Positions 16,616-24,595 of a stretch of 24,595 bases of DNA are shown piece by piece. Under the pieces are notes generated by a model. That model searched no databases, was not told the DNA's origin, and saw nothing but the letters and a program-made list of their open reading frames with translations. How positions within the stretch are numbered: position 1 is the stretch's first letter; the number at the start of each line of letters is the position of its first letter. The translations under genes were made by a program, and so were the position numbers. Origin of the DNA: a virus. The stretch lies in IMG/VR virus record IMGVR_UViG_3300035698_024691, positions 1 to 24,595 of that record; one strand, 5' to 3'.

Positions 16616-19600
16616 ATGGCAAATATAGATAAAAATACGCATGTTGATCCAGTTATTGATGGTTCTGGTCCAGATGGAACATTTCAAGAGCTTGATGATT
16701 TAAAAGAAGAAGTTCTTGAAACATTTGCTGATTTTTTGTTTTGCTTAACTTCGGATGGACAAAATGGCAATAGATTCAGACTTTCTCCCGGATTAGAAAA
16801 AGTATCGACACATGATTCTAATGGAGATCCAGCAGCTTTAGATTTAAATGCAAAAGGGTCAGAAAATCCTTTTGCACCAGCAAGTCAAAATCCATCATTG
16901 GTTCGACATTCTGATAGTGGTCAAATTTTCCAACCCAGTATTGGTTCATTTCTCACTAAAGGAAAGTCAGACACGATTTTAAAAGACGTCGCAGGTTTAA
17001 CTGATACGTCTGGTAAATCTCAACCGTCTCCGGTTCCTGTTGCACAAATTTTGTCAGGACAATCTGGTCCAATTATTGAAGCCATTGATACGGCTCTTGA
17101 CAATAATAGATTTTCTCCTGGTCCCCGCGGAGCTTATGCTGGCTCAAACAATATCCAAACACTAAACCCAGCGATTGGGAAACTTGAAGATAGAACGAGT
17201 AAAGAAGTTAGAACTGTTGCTCGTACTCAATCTGATTTTGGTCGCCATAGAACGGACGGCATGGATATTGAGATGGAAGACTTGAAAAAAATTGCTGAAT
17301 CTTTGGCATTACGAAGTGCGAGAGAGATTAAAGCAGCACAAACTGGAGATCCAAGAAGCGCGGCTGTTGGAGCTGCTGCACTTATCCCCGGAGCTTCACA
17401 AATTGCATTGTTGAAAGTTGATACAAATGAAGTACAAGCTTCTCGTGTAATGGAAGAAAATTTCAATTATCCCCCAAAGCCTCACTCAGAAATTGAAAGC
17501 ATAACAAATCAAGGAAACAAATCTTGGGGACAGCTAAACACACAACTGGAACCTTATGGTGGTTTTCTACCGATTGGCATGACGGGATTGGCTGTTGTAT
17601 TAACTGTTGGCATTCGATTAATTGTTTCGGGATTACTTGGTTTTCTTGGTCTTATTGTAAAAGAAAAAGGATTTCATATTCCTCACCGTGGACCATTTCC
17701 TATTGGACAATATGGAAAGCCAAGCACGCCTGGTGCCTTATTCTCATTGAAGATGATAGGAATTCAAGATACAGAACAAGATTTTTTATCTGCAGTATCT
17801 GAAGGTGTTGATGTTTTCTTTGCTTTTGATGGTACAAACTTTAAGCGCGTTGTGCGCGAACCACAATTTTATGTTATATTTGTTCGCAATATTGTTAGAA
17901 GTGCGAATACCATCGTAAATGAAATTCGCGATGTATTTTCAAGTAATCAAAATCCATTAGCTGCAGCGCAAGCATTTATTGGATTGATTGATATTTTGAA
18001 ATCATCTAAAGTTATTGCTTTTTTAAATATTATGGCTCAACTTGGCGATCGTTCATTAGCGAAACAATCATTGGGATTTAGTGCGGGAGCAAAGCGTGTT
18101 TCACAAATTGAAAATTTGGCGATTAACCCAGCAACAAATGTTATGAGAATTCGTAATAGAAGATCTGGATTAAGATCTGGAATGAATCAAGATGCATCAT
18201 TGTCTAAATTTTTATTCCCGTCGGAGATACTAAAAGCAGCAGAAATGCTTGGTAATTCTGGGATAAAGAAAGGTTTGGCTGGCATGCCAGAAAACCATGT
18301 TGCTTCCAACGAAAAAGATATAACAGAAAATGGGAGAATAAAATCAGAAATTGTTGAAAAGGTTGAGACAAGTCTTGATTCTGAATATGTTCCATTTTAT
18401 TTTCATGATTTAAGAACAAATGAAATTATATCTTTTCATGCCTTTTTGAGCAACTTGGAAGACAATTATTCTCCACAATACGAATCAACACAGGCGTATG
18501 GGAGAATTGACAATGTCAGAACATATGCGAGCACAGAACGAACAATAACTTTATCTTTTAATATTGTTGCAACGAACAAAGAGAGTTTTGATTTGATGTG
18601 GTGGAAAATTAATAAAATTACATCAATGGTTTATCCGTCATGGACAGAAGGTCGTGCGATTGAATCGGGAGATGGTAAATTTATTCAACCGTTTTCTCAA
18701 TTGCCTGCTTCAACTCCTTTGATTCGATTGAGGGTTGGAGATATTATAAGAAGCAATTATTCTAAATTTGCTTTACAAAGATTATTTGGTGCTGGTACGG
18801 ATAAATTTAATCTTATTGATGACTCACTTGTTAAGAGTGAATCATTTTTAAGTGCAGAAGCAGGATTTATTGCAAATACGAGAGACAGAATGCTAAGAAA
18901 CCCAGCGATCACAGGAGATCCTATGGATGGTTATTTGGCAAAAAAAGCTATTCTTTTACCAAACGTTATAGGATATCCTGCAGCACCGACGGCATTGGGT
19001 GCCGCTAAGCGTGCTGCTGCTTTATTATTGGGCAAAGCGAATATAAAAAAGAGATTGATTATTACGACAAGTACAAAAGTTAAAGTTTCTCCTGCGATAG
19101 GTTCACCAACAAAAAAAAATCCCAAAGCAACAAATGTGGGAGGATATGGTGAACATGGAATAGCTTATTATACTGTAGAAGTTGATGATGATGGTGGGGG
19201 AGTTCCAGACGAAATGAAAGGCTCATTTATTGTTACTCATGATGATTTGGTACCAGATCCAGAAACAGTATTGGATCTTTCAACAGTTCCGTCTCCACCT
19301 ACAACACCCAATCCATCTAAGCCTTCTCCATTTTCATCAGGAGAAAATGCAATTGTGCGGTCTTTTGAATCGGTGAAGGGGAAAGGTCTTGGTGGAGTTA
19401 TAACGGGATTAACATATACGGAACTAGCTTCGCCACAGATCGTATGGGAAACAAGTGATTTTGGTTCTCGTGCACCAAAAATGATAAAAGTCAATATGAC
19501 GTTTGCTGTAATTCACGATATTGCACCAGGAATTGATCATAAAGGATTTATGCGTGCGATTCAATATCCCGTTGGAAGAATTGCTCACACAATTAATGGA

Positions 19601-19705
19601 GATACTTATGATTCATCTGAGGAAAGAAATTCAGAATCAACTTTCAATAAAAATCATCGTGATGCAAGTCGAACATTAAGAAACGAAAACAAAAAAGGAG
19701 ATTAA
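16616..19705 (+). CDS. Large baseplate/hub-type structural protein
   Basis: A 1029-aa protein whose ATG touches the stop of the preceding gene. The first ~310 residues are polar with little visible structure. Residues 317-349 are strongly hydrophobic (MTGLAVVLTVGIRLIVSG and on), unusual for a baseplate protein. A folded core from about residue 591 has YVPFYFHDLRTNEIISFHAF, then YESTQAYGRIDNVRTYASTE and TLSFNIVATN; this looks like a tail-tube-initiator or hub barrel. Near the C-terminus (about 955-985) are KMIKVNMTFAVIHDIAPGID and KGFMRAIQYP. It is followed by a LysM / tail-X protein and a hub-like protein, so it most likely belongs to the inner baseplate. The exact counterpart in T4 is not clear. 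Confidence 0.8.
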   Translation: MANIDKNTHVDPVIDGSGPDGTFQELDDLKEEVLETFADFLFCLTSDGQNGNRFRLSPGLEKVSTHDSNGDPAALDLNAKGSENPFAPASQNPSLVRHSDSGQIFQPSIGSFLTKGKSDTILKDVAGLTDTSGKSQPSPVPVAQILSGQSGPIIEAIDTALDNNRFSPGPRGAYAGSNNIQTLNPAIGKLEDRTSKEVRTVARTQSDFGRHRTDGMDIEMEDLKKIAESLALRSAREIKAAQTGDPRSAAVGAAALIPGASQIALLKVDTNEVQASRVMEENFNYPPKPHSEIESITNQGNKSWGQLNTQLEPYGGFLPIGMTGLAVVLTVGIRLIVSGLLGFLGLIVKEKGFHIPHRGPFPIGQYGKPSTPGALFSLKMIGIQDTEQDFLSAVSEGVDVFFAFDGTNFKRVVREPQFYVIFVRNIVRSANTIVNEIRDVFSSNQNPLAAAQAFIGLIDILKSSKVIAFLNIMAQLGDRSLAKQSLGFSAGAKRVSQIENLAINPATNVMRIRNRRSGLRSGMNQDASLSKFLFPSEILKAAEMLGNSGIKKGLAGMPENHVASNEKDITENGRIKSEIVEKVETSLDSEYVPFYFHDLRTNEIISFHAFLSNLEDNYSPQYESTQAYGRIDNVRTYASTERTITLSFNIVATNKESFDLMWWKINKITSMVYPSWTEGRAIESGDGKFIQPFSQLPASTPLIRLRVGDIIRSNYSKFALQRLFGAGTDKFNLIDDSLVKSESFLSAEAGFIANTRDRMLRNPAITGDPMDGYLAKKAILLPNVIGYPAAPTALGAAKRAAALLLGKANIKKRLIITTSTKVKVSPAIGSPTKKNPKATNVGGYGEHGIAYYTVEVDDDGGGVPDEMKGSFIVTHDDLVPDPETVLDLSTVPSPPTTPNPSKPSPFSSGENAIVRSFESVKGKGLGGVITGLTYTELASPQIVWETSDFGSRAPKMIKVNMTFAVIHDIAPGIDHKGFMRAIQYPVGRIAHTINGDTYDSSEERNSESTFNKNHRDASRTLRNENKKGD

Positions 19706-19999
19706 ATGGGAATTAGAAGATATGCACGTTCTCCTGTTATAGGAGTAAATTTTCAATATGGCACTTCTCGTGCAATTAAGGCCGTTCGTGATGGTATCGC
19801 AAATGGAACAATTCGCTTTAAACAAACCATTCTAAAGGATGGCCAAAGATTAGACACCATTGCTGGAGAAGCTTATGGAGATGGACGTGATGGTTGGATT
19901 ATAGCAGCAGCTTCTGGAATAGGTTGGGCTATGCAAGTTCCTCCGGGGACAATAATTAATATTCCCAATAGGGAAGATGTAAAAAGTTTTGTGGGTTAA
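19706..19999 (+). CDS. LysM / tail protein X-like baseplate protein
   Basis: A 97-aa protein. Residues 41-88 follow the LysM-like plan of phage tail protein X: a GQRLDTIAGEAYGDG loop, the W-x-I-I helix (GWIIAAASGIGWAM), and a closing VPPGTIINIP. P2 gpX and the LysM part of baseplate proteins such as T4 gp53 share this plan and bind inside the baseplate, or contact peptidoglycan. AAGGAG at 19695-19700 gives a strong start; ATG directly follows the previous stop. The next gene starts 3 nt after its TAA. The family call rests on pattern, not alignment. Confidence 0.85.
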   Translation: MGIRRYARSPVIGVNFQYGTSRAIKAVRDGIANGTIRFKQTILKDGQRLDTIAGEAYGDGRDGWIIAAASGIGWAMQVPPGTIINIPNREDVKSFVG

Positions 20000-20002
20000 T
20001 TT

Positions 20003-22930
20003 ATGGCTATTTCTAAATTAGATACGGCTACAGCTGGTTTGTTAAAATGGTATCAACTATTTTCGTTGGAGGATATGGTTGTTGGCGGTATCGCTGGGTT
20101 ATCAACTAACGAAGCTAATGCGGCACTAAATAATATTGGAGATTTTTTAAAAAATTCTAGCATAACAGAAGACAATATTAAAAAAAGTGCAATTATTAAA
20201 GAAATAAGTTCGGCGATAATTGAAACACAAAAGGGATCAGTTATTTCTTCTGCATTGCTTAAGAAATTTATTGGAATTACCAAGGAAGCATCAGGAAAAA
20301 GATTAGATGTTCCAATAACTTCTTTTTTTGTTGGTGCAGATGAAAATTCTGATTTCAATATGGATAACAACCCAGGAATTGTAGAGATTTTAGGAATTTC
20401 AAATGATGATGGAATCAATCAATCGGTAGACAAACCAACAAAAGCATCTCCAACAGTTTCTGTACATTTGGTTCATTCAAAAAGAATATCTTTATCAAAT
20501 AAAAATCCAAATGCTCTCTCTATCTTTTTGAATGCAATTCCTTCGATCGAGTGGTCAAGAGCTGTGCCTTTTATTAGGATAAAATTTCAATTTCAGAGAC
20601 CAGCATTGTCTTCCGACGGACATGTTTCAACACCTTCTGTTCTTAAATTTCTTGATGGTTCTAGAAATCTGAGTGATACTACTGGTTTTGATTTTAAGTT
20701 ACAAACTGGTCGTTCTCCTGAACAAGAATTTGAATTTAGTGGAGATGATGGTAGCCCCATTGGTGAAGCAGGGTCAGAATTATTTATGATGCCACAAACT
20801 CTTGTTAATCCTGATTCGGATGATGGTGACAGTTTTAGGGCAGCTCCTGTTATTGATAAATTTAGACCATTAGCTTCATTGAAAAGTTTTACTGTTGATG
20901 TTGTTCCAGCTGCTGGAATTATTGCTTATAGAACTGCAAAACTTTCTTTTATTCTTCATGATCGAACAAGACTAAATGAAATGGCTGATTTTCTAAAATC
21001 TGGTTTATATAATCATACAGAGATTCTTATAGAGTATGGTTGGCAACATCCAGATGATGATAGTCCATTTGGAAACTTCATAAATGCTTTGCGAACTAAA
21101 GATAAATACCAGATAAAAAATAATCATTTTAAAATTAAAAATAATGGAGAAGTAGATATTGATTTGGATTTATTCACTAAAGGGGCTCTTGATCTTTACA
21201 CTAGTAAAATAGCCGATAGTCCCAATATTGTTGAGAAAGGCAATATTGTTCTTAAGTTGCAAGAAAAAATAGGAGATCTTTCAAGACAGTTTTTTAAGGC
21301 TGCTAATCAATCAAATCTTATAAAAGAAGTTCGTGGACAACAGATTTTCAGTACGGCATCTGATCATAGTTCGAATTTGTTACTTTCCAAAGATCTAAAA
21401 AGAGAATTAGCAAAAACATTATCTTCATTGAACAAATCTCCTGTGAGCGAAAATGCTAAAGAGTTGCGTAAAGCTTTAGTAGATCTTTATGGTTCAAAGA
21501 AAAAAAATGAACCTGGAGCAGCAAAAAATTTTGGCACATCTATTTCAGAGGTGATTAATGCCAAAATGAAAATAATTACAGGAAAAACGAAAGACAGTAA
21601 TCGCGGAACGCCGGATCCTTTTATTGATAGTTTTATCAAGTTGGTAGCGAACGCTAAAGAAAAAGGAAATATTAAGAACATTATTGAGAGAGGAGATGAC
21701 AAGCGAAAATTTGTAAGCTTAGCAAAACTTATGCTTTTATTTGTTGTACAACCTTTGGTAGAAACTAATAAGTTTGATGATATACAATTAATATTTCATC
21801 CCTTTAATGATAATGCAGGTCCAGCAAGAGAGTTAAATATTGGAAATTTTCCTATTGATATAGGAACTTTTCAAAAAAATTATGATCGTGTTGCCAAATT
21901 AAGAAGAACAGCAAATTTGTCTTTGCGTGAATTTCTTAATTTTATATCAAATAAATATTTGGAAGATATCTCCAATCCTGTTTATGGTTTGCGTGATCTT
22001 TATCGATACGAAACAAACAAAGAGACAAAAGAAATACAAGTTCTTGTTAATAAAAGTTTAGCGAATGATATAACGGCATTATCTCAGAGGGTCGAAAACA
22101 ATATGAGGGCTGCCAATGTTCCTGATGGTAATTTCAAATTACCACAAGTTGATATTTATATTGAGGCCGTATCAGGAGTTCCAAGCACTGAAGGACAAAG
22201 TGAAGATGCCTTTGAAGGATTGACTATTTTAAAAATTCATGTATTTGATAAACATGCCACTGCGTTTGCTGCTCAGAGCGATTTCTTAAGTGCTCAAAGA
22301 GATGATGCCATTAGAACATTGGGGAAAGCAGCAAATAGTGTTGTACAAGGTGAAACGACTTCTACTGATCTTCAAGTTCTGGTTGACAATGCTGGAAGAG
22401 ATGGTGCAAACCTAATTGAAAGAATTGAAGATGAAGATGGAGAGAGTGAGGTTTATTCTTTCATTGGTGGTCCAAAAGAAGTCAAGAATTTCATATCAAA
22501 GACAATGCCGACTATGGTTTTTGGTGCATCCAATACAGCAGTTCTTGACGCTGGACTTGAAACGATTCAGGATCAAAAATTATCTACAATTAATATGATT
22601 AATTCTGGAGATAGAGGAGACTTAACGCCTCAAGGTGCCGCAACGAACGGACTACCAATTCGTGTTTTTCCAGCTCAATTAAATATGAGAAGTTTTGGTT
22701 GTCCGATTATGGAATTCACACAGACTCTATTTTGCGATTTTCAAACAAATACATCAATTGACAATATTTATGCTGCAACTAAAATTCAGCATGTGCTTGA
22801 ACCGGGCAAATTTGTCACATCTACAACGATGACGCCATTGGATGCATATGGCCAATATCAAAATATTGCTTCAACGATTGGTGCTGCTATTACTAAGCTT
22901 GGCGGATACATCAAGATAACTGATGAGTAA
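20003..22930 (+). CDS. Baseplate hub-like structural protein
   Basis: A 975-aa protein starting 3 nt after the LysM-like gene. Around residues 295-400 it has a hub-type barrel: FTVDVVPAAGIIAYRTAKLS, then ILHDRTRLNEMADFLKSG, TEILIEYGWQHPD, and YQIKNNHFKIKNNGEV. The C-terminus (from about residue 898) reads FGCPIMEFTQTLFCDFQTNT, IDNIYAATKIQHVLEPGKFV and TTMTPLDAYGQY, the closing barrel seen in gp27/gpD-like hubs. The middle (about 430-620) is Lys/Ser-rich and helical. No lysozyme domain or spike repeat is present, so the puncturing tip must be encoded elsewhere. A hub role is inferred from fold pattern and position; no close relative is named with certainty. Confidence 0.8.
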   Translation: MAISKLDTATAGLLKWYQLFSLEDMVVGGIAGLSTNEANAALNNIGDFLKNSSITEDNIKKSAIIKEISSAIIETQKGSVISSALLKKFIGITKEASGKRLDVPITSFFVGADENSDFNMDNNPGIVEILGISNDDGINQSVDKPTKASPTVSVHLVHSKRISLSNKNPNALSIFLNAIPSIEWSRAVPFIRIKFQFQRPALSSDGHVSTPSVLKFLDGSRNLSDTTGFDFKLQTGRSPEQEFEFSGDDGSPIGEAGSELFMMPQTLVNPDSDDGDSFRAAPVIDKFRPLASLKSFTVDVVPAAGIIAYRTAKLSFILHDRTRLNEMADFLKSGLYNHTEILIEYGWQHPDDDSPFGNFINALRTKDKYQIKNNHFKIKNNGEVDIDLDLFTKGALDLYTSKIADSPNIVEKGNIVLKLQEKIGDLSRQFFKAANQSNLIKEVRGQQIFSTASDHSSNLLLSKDLKRELAKTLSSLNKSPVSENAKELRKALVDLYGSKKKNEPGAAKNFGTSISEVINAKMKIITGKTKDSNRGTPDPFIDSFIKLVANAKEKGNIKNIIERGDDKRKFVSLAKLMLLFVVQPLVETNKFDDIQLIFHPFNDNAGPARELNIGNFPIDIGTFQKNYDRVAKLRRTANLSLREFLNFISNKYLEDISNPVYGLRDLYRYETNKETKEIQVLVNKSLANDITALSQRVENNMRAANVPDGNFKLPQVDIYIEAVSGVPSTEGQSEDAFEGLTILKIHVFDKHATAFAAQSDFLSAQRDDAIRTLGKAANSVVQGETTSTDLQVLVDNAGRDGANLIERIEDEDGESEVYSFIGGPKEVKNFISKTMPTMVFGASNTAVLDAGLETIQDQKLSTINMINSGDRGDLTPQGAATNGLPIRVFPAQLNMRSFGCPIMEFTQTLFCDFQTNTSIDNIYAATKIQHVLEPGKFVTSTTMTPLDAYGQYQNIASTIGAAITKLGGYIKITDE

Positions 22931-22959
22931 AAATTGAATGAGATCTAATAAACTTGAGC

Positions 22960-24126
22960 ATGGAATTTTATCTCCATGGCTCTCACATTGGTAATGAAAA
23001 ACATATTCATTATAATGGAAAGATTAATTGGACTGATATTATCCCAGATAATTCTTTATCCTTTGATGAGTTGAAAATTGCTCTTTATTTATCAGGAAAG
23101 CCAATTGATATTCAACCGCCAGATAATTGGTTAAAATCTATGCGCTCTCTAACGCTTCAGGAAAAGTTACCTTGGCATAAGATTATGCCACATGACCAGT
23201 ACGAGGAATTCGTAGAAAAGTCTGTAAATAAAATACAGGAGGCTCTAAAGGACAATCATTTGTCCTACTATAAGAATGTATTCAATAAGGCTTCTCATGT
23301 TCTTGATTTATTGAAGCCAGCAAAAATTCACAAGAAGAAATTTAATTTTTTGATAGGTAAGAATATTGCCGGAATAAACGAATCTGTCATAAGGAGTTTT
23401 GAACCGAACGAGAAAGGATATGCAAATGGAGTTATATACGATCAATTGAGTTCCTTATCTGGTAGATTCACAGTAAAGAGCGGCCCACAAATCTTATTAT
23501 TGAATAAGGAATTAAAATCAATAATAAGATCAAGACACAAGAGTGGAGGAATATATAGCTTTGACTATGTTAGTTTAGAGCCGAGGATAGCTTTGATGTT
23601 GTCTGGAAAGGTTCCTTCTTATGATATATATTCTGAAATAAATGAAGAGATTTTTTCAGGAAGCTTGACTCGTGACGCTGTTAAGTTGGCTTGTTTATCT
23701 GTTCTTTATGGTTCTGGTGCTGACAATCTTCACAAGGGCACAGGAATTAGTTTATCTGAATGTAGGAATATAATTCTGCCACAGATTAAGAAGTATTTTG
23801 ATATCCATAATATATCGAGAAAGCTTGTTAATACATTTAAAAAATATGGATTGATTTGGAATTATTTTGGTAGGGCGATATATCCAAAAGATGGTGCCTC
23901 TTACAAGCTCTATAATCATTATATACAAAGCACGGCGGTTGATGCGGCTTTGCTTGGGTTTTATAATATTCTTATAAATTTGCCTGAGTTGATTCCATTG
24001 TTTGTTATTCATGATAATATCATTTTTGATTTAGAAAATGAGGATTTGATTGAAAAAATTAAAGAACATGGTTCAAAAATTTATAAGTTTGAAAATAAAC
24101 TCCCTTTGGAATGTTGTAAGATATAA
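22960..24126 (+). CDS. Minimal family A DNA polymerase, no exonuclease domain
   Basis: 388 aa from ATG 22960 (TTG 22954 is an alternative start). All polymerase motifs of the Pol I family are present in order: SGRF at residues 167-170 (the TGR motif); motif A FDYVSLEPR with D202 and E207; motif B with R238, K242, Y250 and G251, in which the Phe762 position of E. coli Pol I is Leu246; and motif C VIHDNIIFD with H351 and D352. The usual Glu after HD is Asn353. Both catalytic Asp residues are kept, so activity is plausible. There is no room for a 3'-5' or 5'-3' exonuclease; the N-terminal ~160 residues are unlike those. It follows the hub gene by 29 nt. T4-type phages normally use a family B polymerase, so a repair or accessory role is possible. 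Confidence 0.88.
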   Translation: MEFYLHGSHIGNEKHIHYNGKINWTDIIPDNSLSFDELKIALYLSGKPIDIQPPDNWLKSMRSLTLQEKLPWHKIMPHDQYEEFVEKSVNKIQEALKDNHLSYYKNVFNKASHVLDLLKPAKIHKKKFNFLIGKNIAGINESVIRSFEPNEKGYANGVIYDQLSSLSGRFTVKSGPQILLLNKELKSIIRSRHKSGGIYSFDYVSLEPRIALMLSGKVPSYDIYSEINEEIFSGSLTRDAVKLACLSVLYGSGADNLHKGTGISLSECRNIILPQIKKYFDIHNISRKLVNTFKKYGLIWNYFGRAIYPKDGASYKLYNHYIQSTAVDAALLGFYNILINLPELIPLFVIHDNIIFDLENEDLIEKIKEHGSKIYKFENKLPLECCKI

Positions 24127-24127
24127 T

Positions 24128-24595
24128 ATGAAATTTGATCAAATCATGGAAAAAGTTGACATTAAAGATTATAATTCAGATTTTGAATGTTTGATATTCA
24201 ACATTGATGATGAACAAAAAAATAAATATTCAAATGGAAACAAATATTGGCGACGCAATAATAAACTTCATAGAACCGATGGGCCAGCGGTTGAATGTTC
24301 AGATGGAAATAAACATTGGTATTTTAATGGAAAACTTCATAGAACCGATGGACCTGCGATTGAATGGGCAAGTGGAAATAAACATTGGTATTTGAATGGA
24401 AATCTTCACAGGGCGGATGGACCTGCGATTGAATGTTCAGATGGATACAAAAGTTGGCATTTGAATGGAAAATTTCATAGGGCGGATGGACCTGCGATTG
24501 AATGGGCAAGTGGAAATAAACATTGGTATTTGAATGGAAATCTTCACAGGGCGGATGGACCTGCGATTGAATGTTCAGATGGATACAAAAGTTGG
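24128..24595 (+). CDS. MORN-like 23-residue repeat protein (3' partial)
   Basis: ATG 24128 begins 1 nt after the polymerase stop, and the frame stays open for 156 codons to the right edge. The first ~33 residues are acidic and non-repetitive (MKFDQIMEKVDIKDYNSDFE). From about residue 34 the protein is a tandem array of 23-residue units of the form W-Y-x-N-G-K-L-H-R-x-D-G-P-A-I-E-x-x-x-G-x-K-x; the His-Arg pairs fall at 48, 71, 94, 117 and 140. Such repeats resemble MORN_2-type beta-hairpin repeats and are met in many phage proteins of unknown function. No catalytic domain is seen in the part present. It may not belong to the tail at all, since its neighbour is a polymerase. Confidence 0.8.
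   Translation, partial: MKFDQIMEKVDIKDYNSDFECLIFNIDDEQKNKYSNGNKYWRRNNKLHRTDGPAVECSDGNKHWYFNGKLHRTDGPAIEWASGNKHWYLNGNLHRADGPAIECSDGYKSWHLNGKFHRADGPAIEWASGNKHWYLNGNLHRADGPAIECSDGYKSW
24227..24595 (+). repeat. 69-bp tandem coding repeats with a 138-bp higher-order unit
   Basis: Five or more 69-bp units (23 codons) run to the edge. Units alternate between a 'GAATGGGCAAGTGG' and a 'GAATGTTCAGATGG' type. Positions 24347-24457 and 24485-24595 are identical over 111 bp at a spacing of 138 bp, so two units were duplicated together recently. Because 69 is a multiple of 3, other frames and the minus strand also stay open and repeat; those are shadows. Confidence 0.9.

Noticed and set aside
24204-24509. 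Plus- and minus-strand open frames with repeats inside the right-edge array.
   Set aside because: They are shadows: the 69-bp repeat is a multiple of three, so every frame repeats without stops. The real frame starts at ATG 24128.
24227-24595. The tandem repeats as a CRISPR array.
   Set aside because: Units are contiguous, coding, in frame and without unique spacers.

Overview
The window looks like the tail and baseplate module of a lytic contractile-tailed phage (myovirus) distantly related to the T4 group. It is very A+T-rich, and every supportable gene is on the + strand and tightly packed. The best-anchored products are two T4 gp18-type sheath proteins, a gp19-type tube protein and a protein with the features of the T4 gp26 base-plate family. 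The gene order is not that of T4: tube, gp26-like protein and tape measure follow each other as in simpler myophages. No rRNA, tRNA, integrase or bacterial housekeeping gene is visible. The host cannot be read from the sequence.

Layout. Positions 1-3022 hold the end of an unknown gene, a 293-aa protein with a degenerate metallopeptidase-like HRFGH motif, and two probable neck or tail-completion proteins. Positions 3116-9716 hold two tandem ~1000-aa sheath paralogues and the tube protein, each with a good Shine-Dalgarno sequence. Positions 9735-10893 look like a mobile insertion: a zinc-finger HNH homing endonuclease whose GTG start sits at the foot of a 13-bp hairpin with TATAAT in the loop, then a broken small ORF and a rho-independent terminator. 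Positions 10894-16370 hold the gp26-like protein, a small protein and a 1389-aa tape measure protein. Positions 16382-22930 hold a small helical protein, a 1029-aa baseplate/hub protein with a hydrophobic stretch, a LysM / tail-X-like protein and a 975-aa hub-like protein. Positions 22960-24595 hold two non-structural genes: a minimal exonuclease-less family A DNA polymerase and the start of a protein made of 23-residue MORN-like repeats.

How it fits together. The neck proteins would close head and tail; tube and sheath polymerise to a length set by the tape measure; the gp26-like, hub, LysM and 1029-aa proteins would build the baseplate and tail tip. The homing endonuclease and its debris interrupt the tube-to-gp26 junction. 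The points most worth a second look are the hairpin control element of the endonuclease, the polymerase at the end of the baseplate operon, the paired long sheaths, the run-on frame after the gp26-like gene, and the recently duplicated repeat array at the right edge.
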